Shown here piece by piece: positions 27,301-40,300 of a stretch of DNA of 64,000 bases. Position 1 is the stretch's first letter. The number at the start of each line of letters is the position of its first letter. The stretch lies in the NCBI GenBank assembly GCA_963675035.1, contig OY776117.1:9736024-9800023 (forward strand). The letters run 5' to 3'. The translations under genes and the position numbers were made by a program. This stretch comes from Allygus modestus (taxonomy: Eukaryota; Arthropoda; Insecta; Hemiptera; Cicadellidae). The notes below the pieces were generated by a model. That model was not told the origin of the DNA and ran no database searches. It saw only the letters and a list, made by a program, of their open reading frames with translations.

Positions 27301-30300
27301 ATATTTTTCTTAATTTCCTAGCATGCTGAGTTATTCGAGGTAATTTTATTTGTAAGAGTAAAATAAATACATCGAATTCCAATGAATCTAAATTGTTTAA
27401 TGGAATAACTCTTTACTCTTAAAAGTAGCATCTTAAGAAAAAATAAACATGCGTTTTTATTAGCGAATTTCCCCTATAGGGAAGAAGCTATATTACCGTA
27501 GGTCTCATGGTAAGACTTAAGCCCGAGACCATGATAACTTTTCATTTTGAGGTCCCCAGATGCCAAAAACACCATTCGTTGAAATTTGTATATATGTATA
27601 TATACAGGGTTGGTGAAAAGTCCCGGGACGGCTTAATATTTTTTTAACCGTTACAGATGGAGCTATACAATTTGGTACACTGTTACTGGGCATAAAACAC
27701 TATTTTACTACAATTTCAATGAGCCGCTACCACCTCAGGGGGACGGCTCACAAGAAGTCGGAAGAAAATCTTAAATAGAAGCATAGGTTGATATTCACAT
27801 CAAATTAAAGGTTTTTATTAGTAGAATTCAATGCCACAAATCAGACTTTAAACGGACAACCGAGCCCAAAATGGCAGCTATTTAAAGATGGCTTGAATTT
27901 GAAATTTTGATGTGCTGAAGTTTTGAATCGGCTTAGTAATTTATTAGCTAGGAGAGTAATTTTTTGCAAATTAAATTGAAATGTATTACATTAATGTAAT
28001 TTTACATTTTAATGCAAAATTTAAATGTGTTATTAGATTACACACAGCTACTTATCAACATTTCAAATTCAAGCCATCTTTTAATAGCTGTCATTTTGGG
28101 CTCGGTTGTCCGTTTAAAGTCGGATTTGCGGCATTGTATTCTAATAATAAAGACCTTTAATTTTATGAGCATATCAACCTATGCTTCTATTTCAGATTTT
28201 CTTCCGACTCCTTGTGGGCCGTCCCCCTGAGGTGGTAGCGGCTCATTGAAATTGTAGTAATATAGTGTTTTATGCCCAGTAACAGTGTACCAAATTGTAT
28301 AGCTCCATCTGTAACGGTTAAAAAAATATTAAGCCGTCCCGGGACTTTTCACCAACTCTGTATATATATGTGTGTGTCCGTAAGCACGATAACTCTCGTA
28401 AAAAAGGTCCGATCTTAATGAAATTTGGTACAAAGATGTAAAGTACCATTTATTTGAACGAGTTCGAAAACCAGACGAATCGCACCATCCAAAGGGGGGT
28501 TTTGGGGGGTTTTGTACCCCAAACTTTTGGGGTTTCCACATGTAACTTTTATTAAAATCAATTTTTAATTTTCACCATTGAATTCAGCATAAAAAAAATT
28601 GGTGTCTTGATCATTGCTCTACGGCAATTGGTTACTGAGATATTGAAAGTGCTAAACACAGTACGTTGTCTAATGTTATTCTTATGGAGAAAAAGAACAA
28701 TTGTATATCTCGCTTATTTATGAATATAAAGTGACGAAATTTGGTATATGGCTTCATCTGGTTGTGGTTTATTGTTGTTTGCACAAAAAAAACACTTTTT
28801 CGCCTATGGTTCCCGTAGCAGCAAACCTAGGTACTCGGTCCCCATGTTATTCTTATGGAAAATAATTAAAATTTTATATATCGCTTAATTATGAGTGTAT
28901 ATGGATGAAACTTGGTATGTGACTTCACTTAGCTGAGTTCTATTGATATTTGCATAAAAACCCATTATTTTGTGTTCCTTGTTGCAGCAAACCTGAGTAC
29001 TCATCCCCAATGCTATTCTTATGGAGAATAATTAATATTTTAAATATCGCTTGTTTGTGAATATATTTCTTATGAATCTTGTTAAGTGGCTTAATGTGTT
29101 ATGTTATAATTTATTGAAAATTCGCTGAGTATGCAGGTTTGCTGCGACGGGTGTATTTTAAAATCCCTTAAAAATTTTAATATGATAATCCTACATTCTA
29201 ATACGAGCAATGTCTGTCTGTCTACAAAGTTTATCTCGAAATCCAGTGGAATTCGTTAAAACATTGGAAATAGGTGCTTTTGGGCCTAAAAGTACTAGTG
29301 GTACAAACCTCAACCCCAGGAAAATTCGTATTTGTTCAAAATCTCATTTGAAAATTGGAAATATTTACATTGGGCTTATTAAAATAAAAACAAAAGAATC
29401 ATAACAGCTCTGAATAAATTAACCAGGGAACTGTCTAAGTAGCACTTACACAAGGTAAGAACCAACACGTGATTTCTTGATAACAGTAACTAGAACCATT
29501 GAATAAGGATTGCATATAGACGTATTTTTCACCCCTCAACAAATCTAGTATCATCGAGCATGGCATGGTCTCCCGGGTACTATATTGTAATTTAGTCTTT
29601 AAATGTCTTAATGCTACATAAAATCAATATATTTCGCATACACGGAGAATTTCGAAATCACTATTCCTTTACGAAATTTTCATGTCATGCAGCCAACTTT
29701 CCTAACTTTTAATCATTTTAAATTTGAAAAAATCTGTTCTTCTTCAAGTTTCTTATTGGCATACAACAATAATTGTTATGAAGATTGTATTACCAATCAC
29801 ATAATGCATACTTTAACTTGCTTTTATTATTGTTTTACATTTTAAATTTTTTAGTTAAATTCAATTCTAAATCTCTTTATTTATTTTATCATATACATGA
29901 ATACAGTCACAGTAAGTATATAATTTATAAAAAGCATTGTTTAAAATAATAAAACAGTACCATATAGTAAATACACTAATTCTACTCCATTATTTTATTT
30001 ACTTGCCCAAATATTCCTCAATAGGGTACAGTCTCAAGCCCACAATGTACTGATTTAAAAGTGGTGTGACTTTGTTCAGTTTCGCTTACTGTAACTAAAT
30101 CTGGAATTCGGACCATAGATAGAACAAATGACAATGCTAAATCTTTTTACTTTCTCCCTCTTATACATGGTATATGGAGTAAGTATTGTTTTCGTCAACA
30201 TTTTCGAATTTGAGTTGTTAATGGAAATATTCGTTTTGGTGCTCCCTGAAACCAAAAAAGTGATTTTTACGTGATGTCTGTGTGTCTGACTGTATTTCAA

Positions 30301-32327
30301 AATGGATATGTACAGAGCTAGAGCCCTAACCAATGGTCCGATTTTTTTGAAATTTGGTATGTAGGTACTAATCCACAATATCTCCGGGTATTTTTTCATT
30401 TTTTGGAATTTTGGATTTTTAAGGGTAATTAGCCACCAAAAACCGCTAAAAAACATGAAAAATCAAGATTTCTCAAAAACTGTTCTAATGATTTTGATTA
30501 AACTTTAGTTGGTAGAACTTCAGTTTTCCAACAAAATGACACCACCCGCATTTCTGTAAAAATTCGGGTTCAGAAATTACAAGACTTAAAATATCAAAAA
30601 TTCAGTTTTTTTGATTTTTCATTAAAAAAACATAAATATAAAAAATAAAAACTATTCACCATTAAAATGAGCTCAAAAAAACAAATAATTTAGTATTTTT
30701 AATGACTATTCTACAATAACTGGTTGTGGAGAAAATTTTAATTTTAATTTTGCGGTAAACGCAGTACGTTGTCCAGTGTTATTCTTATATTGAATACAAA
30801 AATTACTATTTCTCTCTTATTTATTGATCAATTTCGTTCAAACTTGATATACTTATTAAGTTAGCATTGACCAACAGAGGAAATTCGAAATATGTTGTCC
30901 CTTAATAACCCTGAAAGGAATAGGGGGCAGTTCCCCTCTTAAAACCACGTGTGTAGCGATGGATTCTGTAGTGCCTCCTAAACAGGGATTTGGGTGGATA
31001 TTTTTGAAAACAACTTATTTACAAGATTTCCTGTACATTCGACCGTGCTTTGTATTCTATATTTAGTAAATAACAAGTAATTTATTCATTAAAGTTGGTC
31101 TAAAAGGGAGAAAGTATGTGTCAGTTTCCTGATACCGTGTATTTTAATCCCTTGAGTATTGTTGCTGGTTTGAGCCGCCTACATATTGTTAAACTGAACC
31201 TCTGAACGGAACCATATCATATAACAATTCAATAGAGGAAGCTTAAACTGGAAATCCTAGTCTTCATTGTATTTTAGCGAATTTCCCTATAGGGAAGAAG
31301 CTATTACCGTAGGTGTTATGGTAAGACTTAAGCCCGGGACCATGATAACATTTTGTTTTGAGGCCCCCAGAATCTAAATTAATAAAACTTGGTATGTAGC
31401 TTCACCTGGTTGAGTTATATTGATAATTGCAAAAACACACATTTTGTATCTTCCTCGTCGCAGCAAACCTGCATAGTCAGCCCTAATTTTATTCTTATGT
31501 AGAATAACTAACACCCCCGTAGCAGCAAACCTGCGTACTCAGCGAATTTCCAATGCATATATATGCATCTTAATACCACATAAAGCCACATACCAAAAGT
31601 TTCATCAATATACATTCATAAATAAACGATTTATAACATTTTAATTATTCCATAGGAATAACATGGCGACTGAGTATGCAGGTTTGCTGAAGCAAGGAAC
31701 ACAATAAATGGGGTTTTATACAAATATCAATATAACTCAAGTAGGTAAAACCACATACAAAATTTTATTAATTTATGTTCACAATTAGGGGAGATAACAC
31801 GTTACTTATTCTCCATAAGAATAACATGGGGGCTGAGTACGCAGGTTTGCTGCTACGGGAACTATCGGCAAAAAAAGTTGTTTAATGCAAATACCAATAG
31901 ACTACAACGATATAAAACAATATACCAAGTTTCATCAGGATAAGTTGATAAATAAGCGAGATATACAATTTTGTTTATTCTCTATAAAAATAATATTGGA
32001 CAATGTACTGTGTTTATCGCTTTCAATATCTCTGTAACCATTTGACGTAGAGCAATGATCAAAACACCAAATTGTGCGTATTTTTAAGCTAATTCCAATT
32101 AAAAAAGCTAAAGTTTTAATTTTTCAAAAATTGTTTGTAAAAAACTCAAAAAAAACATTTTTAGGGTACAAAACCCCCCAAAATCCCCCTTTGGATAGGT
32201 CGATCTGTCTGGTTTTCGAATTTCAAGTCATAAATTCTGCTTTACACGTTTATACCCAATTTCGTCAAAATCGGATTATTTTTACGAGAGTTATCGTGTT
32301 CACGGATACACACAGACACATATATAC

Positions 32328-32379
<52 letters not shown>

Positions 32380-33726
32380 TTTCGAACGAATGGTGTTTCT
32401 GGGGTCTGGAGACTTCAAAACGAAAAGTTATCATGGTCTCGGGCCTAGGTCTTACAATGCCGACTACGGTAATAGCTTCTTCCTTGTAGGGGAAATTCGG
32501 TAAAATGCTATATATCACTTATTTATGAATGTATTTTTGTGAAACTTGGTAGATGAATCTATGTAGTAGTGAGACACGTAATATGTATTGGAAATTCGCT
32601 GAGTACGCAGAATTGCTGCGACGGGGGTATTTAAGCTTAATGCCACCGGCAGAAAAGTATTTAAATACACAGCTGTTCGAGAAAGCCATTTGCGGTTAGG
32701 CTTTCCGAGGCCCTTTCCAACAACACAATAGAAACTTTCCAAGACCGTTTATAGAGGCTCGCAGCTTGTTTCTTGTTCTCTCTGTTCTAAACGCCGGTCA
32801 ACCACGAACTGCCAGAGTTTATCGTAATCTGTCACGGACAACTTAAACATTACGGTAATAACTAGGGTTTCTAGTGTCGCGCGCAGAGTCAGTCCAGTTT
32901 GAATCACTTTCGTATTTAAGTTAAGTTGGGTATTCTCTCACTTCGTGAGCTCAACCAATTGATAACCTAAATCTTCTACAATGTCCTTCATAAACTAAAC
33001 TGCATTGGAGATTCAGAGTTGCCTAATTATACTGAAAAAGAAGTAAACCGTTGTACTTGAAAACGAGTTTGCACGCAGCACGCTGACGTGAAGGAAGTGA
33101 ATTTCCACATAAAAACTTTTAAAACTCAAAATCAGTGTAAAAACATATATTTGTCCAATTTTTATTGAAATCTGAAAACATTGATTTTTTGGCTGTTCTG
33201 ATACTCCTGGTTTCATTTACTTGCAAAGCTGGGAATACAATTGTGCGCATTATAAGGTTAGGAGAAGGTCCAGACAGGCTTGAAAGTAGGTGTGAGGTTG
33301 CTGGGGATAATAAAAGTACGCTAACAAAGGAATAACATGCGTTTCTAGTGTAAAACCATAGATTAAGCATACTCTTTAGGAGTATGCTTAATCTATGGTA
33401 AAACCCCCATAAGACAACGTACTGTGTTTAGCCGATACACATTTTCTTTAATAACTCGGTAAATATTTATGATAGAATGACGAGAGAGGGCTTAGAAATT
33501 TCGCCTTTCTAATTCCCATCTTTTTGCATGCATTAATTTTACATCTGGGGCTTTTCTGACCCTTTTTGGGCCCAAAATCTCGAAATTTGAAAGGTTAATC
33601 CCCAAAAAATGGGTTTAGAGTTTTCCGATTGTTTTGCCCAACGAACTTGTCCAACATATTATAGAAAGGAACGTCCCAACCAAATTTGAAGTAAATCGGA
33701 CAAAAAATGCGACTGCTAGAGTGCAT

Positions 33727-33808
<82 letters not shown>

Positions 33809-34274
33809 GAAAGACCCCCGAAAACGTGTTCAGGGGGTCACGTTAGGAACTTCTATGGTGGTCCCGGGCTTAAGTTTCACCGTGCGGGTCATGCTAATAG
33901 TTCACTTTCCAAAGGAAATTCACTAATAAAAACTGTTATTATACAAATTATATCCTTTACATTTTAAGAGAGCTTTTAGATTTTTGTAGGGTAAGTATGA
34001 AAAGATTACATGGAGGGAGCTAGACCGTGGTGTGGCAGTGGAGAGTTTTGTTGTTGTTGTGATTTGGATTGCACAAAGTGATATCAAAGATTTACCTTTT
34101 TTGTATCTAAAATATTACAAGATGTTTTCTTCGCGTAATTAGTGAATTTCCTTTGGAAAGTGAACTATTAGCATGACCCGCACGGTGAAACTTAAGCCCG
34201 GGACCACCATAGAAGTTCCTAACGTGACCCCCTGAACACGTTTTGGGGGGTCGTTCAAAATGTTATAGTTATGT

Positions 34275-34344
<70 letters not shown>

Positions 34345-37300
34345 GTTTGCACTCTAGCGGTCGCATTTTTTGTCCGATTTACTTCAAATTTGGTAGGGAC
34401 ATTCCTTTCTGTAATCAGTTGGACAAGTTCGTTGGGCAAAAAAATCGGAAAACTCTAAACCCCTTTTTTGGGGGATTAATCTTTCAAATTTTGGGTTTTT
34501 GGGCCCAAAAGGGTCATAAAAGCCCCAGATGTAAAATCAATGCATGGAAAAAGATGGAAATTAGAGAGGCGAAAGTTTTAAGCCCTCTCTCGTCATTCTA
34601 TCATACATATTTACCGAGTTATTAAAGAAAATGTGTATCGACTAAACACAGTACGTTGTCTTATGGGGATTTTACACTAGAAAAGCCTGTTATTCCTTTG
34701 TTGGAGTACTTTTATCATCCCCAGCAACATCACGCCTACTTTAAAGCCTGACTGGACCTTCGCCTAACCTTATAATGCGCAAAATTGTATTCCCAGCATT
34801 GCAGGTAAATAGAACCAGGAGCATCAGAACAGCCAAAAATCAATATTTTCAGTTTTGAATAAAAATTGGAATAATTGTATATTTTTAACTGATTTTGAGT
34901 TGTTATAGGTTTTTATGTGGAAATTCACTTCCCTCACGTCAGCGTGCTGCGTGCGAACTCGTTTTATTTTTAATGGCATAAAAAGAACAATTTAAAACTC
35001 CTTTTTATGTTAAAAAGGTCTGCTGAAATGAATTAGATGAGGTATCATTAACAAAGGAAATCTTTCGGAAACTCATTTATAAAATAAAGAATAGTTAATT
35101 TTAAAATATCTCACCGAACTTAAATTGATTTAGTTATGATACAAACTGTTGGTGCAATACAATTTATGTAGGTAGAGGTTCTATCAAATACGTACCTCAC
35201 AACAACAAGCTTATTTAATAAACGGTATCAGGAAACTGACACATACTTTCTCCTTTTTAGCCCAACTTTAATTAATAAAATTACTTTTTATTCACTAAAT
35301 ATAGAATACAAAGCACGGTAGAATGTACAGAAAATCTTGTAAACAATTTGTTTACAAAACATCCACCCAAATCCCTGGTTTGGAGGCAATACAGAATCCA
35401 TTGCTACACACGTGGTTTAAAGAGGGGAACTGCTCCTCATTCCCCCCAGGGTTATTAAGGGGCAACATATTTCGAATTTCCTCTGTTGGTCAATGCTAAC
35501 TTAATAAGTATATCAAGTTTGAACGAAATTGATCGAAATTGATCAGTAAATAAGAGAGAAATAGTAATTTTTGTATTCCCCATAAGAATAACATTGGACA
35601 ACGTAATGCGTTTACCGCAAAATGAAAATTTAAAATTTCTCCGCAACCAGCAATCGTAGAATAGCAATTCAAAATACCAAATTATTTATTTTTTTTAGCT
35701 CTTTTTAATGGTGAATGGTAATTTTTTATATTTATGATTTTTTTATGAAAAATCCAAATAACTGAATTTTGGATGTTTTAAGTCCTGTAATTTCTGAACC
35801 CGTATTTTTACAGAAATGCAGGTGGTGTTATTTTGTTGGAAAACAAAAGCTCTACAAACGACTAAATTTTAATTAAAATCGTTACAGCCATTTTTGAGAA
35901 ATTTTGACTTTTCATGATTTTTGGGGGATTTTGGGGGATAATTACCCTTAAAACTAAAAAATTTCAAAAAATGAAAAAAGCCTGGAGATATCGTGGATTA
36001 GTACATACATACCAAATTTCATCAAAATCAGTCTACTGCTGTCATCTCTAGCTCTGTACACATCCATACAGACAGACAGACAGACAGACACACAGACATC
36101 ACGTAAAAATCACTTTTTTGGATTCAGGGAGCACCAAAACGAATATTCCCACTATCAACTCAATTCGAAAATTTTGAAGAAAACAATACTTACTCCATAT
36201 ACTATGTATAACGGGAGAAAGTAAAAATAAACTGCAAATTACAAGTGTTATTAAAAGAAATCCAATGCAAGACGATTATTTATAAGATTTATTAGATTTT
36301 TAACAGTCATCAATCCATTTAATGGTCAAATCGGGCCATCTCTGTTAATATGGTGTTTGGAGGGATTACAAAATTACGTTTTCAAAGCAGTAAGCCTCCG
36401 GATTACTGGTAAATACGAAGAAAACTCGCCTGATGATGGTTCCATTTAGAAACGGAATCTTGTTGCCTCAGCATTCATTGGCTTATTTCAAATGCAGGTA
36501 TTTAATATTAGTAGTGTGTGAGCGAGTACAAGGCGGTTCTAAAGTCCTTTCCCCCTATGATATTTAACAAATGAGGGAAATTAGAGGAAAAGGACATTTT
36601 AGCGAATTTCCCCTATAGGCAAGAAGCTATTACCGTAGGTGGCATGGTAAGACCTAGGCCCGGGACTATGATTACTTTTCGTTTTGAGGTCCCCAGACCT
36701 CAAAAACACCATTCATTCGAAACTGTATATATACATACAAATACATATATATACATATACATAACATATACATATATACATATACATAACACATATGTCC
36801 GTGAGCACGATAACTCGTAAAAATGATCCGATTTTGATGAAATTTGGTATAAGCGTGTAAAGCAACATTTATGGCTTTTTAAGTTCGAAAACCAGCCAGA
36901 TCGCTCCATCCGAAGGGGTATTTTGGCGGGTTTTGTACTCCAAAAACATTTTTTTTAATTGTTTACATCTAATTTTTTAAATAGTCAAATTTTAGTTTTT
37001 TACCATTGGATTCAGCTTAAATAAAACACACAATTTGGTATTTTGATAATTCCTCCACATTGGTTACCGAGATATTGAAAGTGCTACACATAGTACGATG
37101 TCTAATGTTATTCTTATGAAGGAAAAGAAAATTGTATATCTCGCTAAAATTTTATATTTATGAACGTATACTGACGAAACTTGGTATCATCTGGTTGTGG
37201 TTCTATTGATATTTGCTCAAAAAATAATGTTTTGCAAAAGGCTCCCGTAGCGGCAAACCTGCGCACTCAGCCCCATGTTATTCTTATGGATAATAACTAA

Positions 37301-40300
37301 ATGCTATTTCTCCCTTAATTATAAACATAAACGAATAAAAACTGGTATATGACTTCACCTAGTTGAGTTATATTCATATTAGTAAAATCCCATTTTTTGT
37401 GTTCCTTGATGCAGCAAACCTGCGTACTCAGCCCCAATGTTATTCTTATGGAGAATAATTAAAATTGAATATAACGCTTATTTGCAAATATATTTTTATG
37501 AAACTTGGTAAGTGGCTTTACGTAGTATTAAGACATAAATCTCCATTGGAAATTCGCTGAGTATGCAGGTTTACTGCGACGGGGGTATTTAACCATCTAG
37601 TATTTCAAATAGCAAACAACTAAAAATCCATTAAACCATTCTACAGTTAAATTTATATATTATTACCTAAAGATTTTCAAGAAAAATACATCCGTGGATG
37701 AAAAATATAATTTCTAATTGCATATATAATTGAAACAACTCAGTGATAAATCAGTTCAGAAGACAAATCGGGCGAATTGGTCTTAATTGGATCATTAATA
37801 ACAGCCTAGTTAGTCCACCATTAGTTGGCTGGCAGCTTTATAAACCAATTCCACCCCCACCCTCCCCCCCTCCACCAACCAGCTCTGTGCGACTGTTAGT
37901 TTATAAACAAGCCACTAAAGGGTGCCCCTGAACTGGCGCTAGTGTACCAAGAGGCGAGCCCTTGGCCTAAGGCAATTTGGGCTACTTCTAAGAATACTTA
38001 TTCGTTTTATCCATAAATTCATACCGCTATTAAGTATTGCTTTGAAATAGTATATTTCGTTACAAGTCCCGTAAGAGGCCTTTTCCGATACATTCATCAA
38101 AAAGTTCATATGTTCAGGGAGTTGTTCCGAACACGGGAATAATTTAATTAAGAACCGAACAAAATACTTTTGGAAAGAGTGTTAATGATACTTTTCATCA
38201 TACTGCGAAATTACACAAGAAAGCCAATATGTTTTGAACATATGTTTGTGTATATAAACAACAATCAAATAGTTGTCGACATAATAGCGTGTTTCCATAT
38301 CCTATACTCTAATATGAGTAAGGTTTGCTTGCTTGCGACACGGATCTCAAAAACGGCTCCAACGATTTCCTTCAAATGTTTGAAATAACTAATTTCTGGG
38401 ATAAAAATAAGTTCTAGACAGGCCTCATCCCCAGGAAAAATCAAATAATGTAAAAAACTAAAATTAAAAGTTAACAAAATCAACATTGGGCTTATGGAGT
38501 TTAAAATCAAAAGAATTGTTACAGCTGTTCATAATCAACCAGGGAACTGTCAAAGTAATACTCATGTTTTATATGATTATTATTATAATGTGGTTTCCTG
38601 AGAGCAGAGATTAAAATATTTGTGTGAAGATTGCATAAATAGAGTAGTAAAATAAATCAAAGGGACGTTGGACTATAAATAACAACTGGAGTGACCTTAA
38701 AAATGTAGAAAAGAGGCAAATGAGTTATACAGATCTGATTATCAGTAGGGGGAAGTGGTGAAATATTACTCCAAGTCATCTAAACAAACTTACTGGCCTT
38801 CTCCCGAGCAAAGCTCGGCCCCCCAGGTACTTAAAATAAACTGGACTGTATACGCTCGTGTTTATACCCCTTTTCTTCTATGCTTTGTCAAGAGTGGGGA
38901 GGGGAATATATTTCTGAACTAGTACCGAAATAACTCTCTAGGTAAGAGTTTTGAACGATAATTGTCGTCACATTGTAAATAGTGATAATAATAATAATTA
39001 AATATATTTTTCAAATATTTTGATCAGGTTTGCTGAGTAATACTCTTTACAATATAATGACAACAACAGTGTTTAAATTTGTCTTACATTTATCTGCGAT
39101 CCAGAATAAGAACACTTGATTTCGGATGCACACAAGAGCAGCTTGTTTGGAATACACGTATTGTATTTCTGTTCTTATTGATGATTAAATTAATAAGAAC
39201 AGCTTATTTCAATGAGGGAAAAATTTCCAGCTGTTTAATCGGATATGGAGTGGGGAATGGTGGGAAAGTGTCACTTTTGGTATACAAAGCTGATACTGAC
39301 AATAGCTACTTTCGCAGTTCATTGTAAGAAAACAAAATGTTTGCTTCTTTCCAGCGCTCTTTTAAGGCCCCTATTATGCTAGGCGACTGTCGGCCGTCAA
39401 CAGTTGTCAAGTACAACAGGCTCAGCGCGATCGTCGCCCGTCGACAGTTGTCAAGTACAACAGGCTCAGCGCGATCGTCGCCCGTCGACAGTTGTCAAGT
39501 ACAACAGGCTCAGCGCGATCGTCGCCCGTCGACAGTTGTCAAGTACAACAGGCTCAGCGCGATCGTCGCCCGTCGACAGTTGTCAAGTACAACAGGCTCA
39601 GCGCGATCGTCGCCCGTCAACAGTTGTCAAGTACAACAGGCTCAGCGCGATCGTCGCCCGTCGACAGTTGTCAAGTACAACAGGCTCAGCGCGATCGCCG
39701 CGCGTCCATTGTTGCCAACTCAGCTGATTCAATCCCAGGCCTCTGTGTAATTCTCTAATACGGTATCTACAACTTCGTGTCGTCTTATGAGGAAATGTTG
39801 CTTCTTTTACTATTAAGTACCTGGGGGTCCGAGCTTTGCTCGGGGGAAGGCCAGTCAGTTTGTTAAGATGACTTGCAGTAATATTTCACCACTTCCCCCT
39901 ACTGATAATCAGATTTGCATAACTCATTTGCCTCTTTTCTACATTTTTAAGGTCACTCCAGTCACTCCAGCTCAATGTCCCATTGATTTATTTTACTACT
40001 CTATATATGTAATCTTCACTCAAATCTTTTAATCTCTGCTCTCAGGAAACCACATGTTAATAATCATCATATACAACATGAGTATTACTTTGACAGTTCC
40101 CTGGTTGATTATGAACAGCTGTTACAATTCTTTTGTTTTTTTTATTTGAAACTCCATAAGCCCAATGTTAATTTTGTTAACTTTTAATTTTAGTTTTTTT
40201 ACATTATTTGATTTTTCCTGGGGATGAGGCCTGTCTAAAACTTATTTTTATCCCAGAAATTAGTTTTTGAAACATTTTAAGGAAATCGTTGGAGCCGTTT

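Larger units (their letters stand above)
33061..33927 (+). mobile_element. family B repeat, left arm of long palindrome
   Basis: Contains GACAACGTACTGTGTTTAG (core), a (TA)n tract at 33731-33803 and the terminal module CCCGGGCTTAAGTTTC...CCAAAGGAAATTCACTAAT, organised like family A but diverged. It pairs with 34138-34966. It carries the mini-element P insertion at 33356-33398. Confidence 0.85.

Noticed and set aside
30076..30456. 126-residue minus frame
   Set aside because: It lies wholly inside family C, which is non-coding in both copies. Low-complexity AT-rich chance frame.
33707..33967. IYIYIY-rich frames across several loci
   Set aside because: Translations of (TA)n microsatellites in families A and B.
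36421..36470. Hammerhead ribozyme (CTGATGATGG...GAAACGG)
   Set aside because: No stable stem II between the two core strands.
39337..39758. Repeat protein RRPSTVVKYNRLSAIVA in three plus frames
   Set aside because: It is the 44-bp minisatellite read in all frames. The same peptide appears in each frame, which is an artefact of a stop-free unit.
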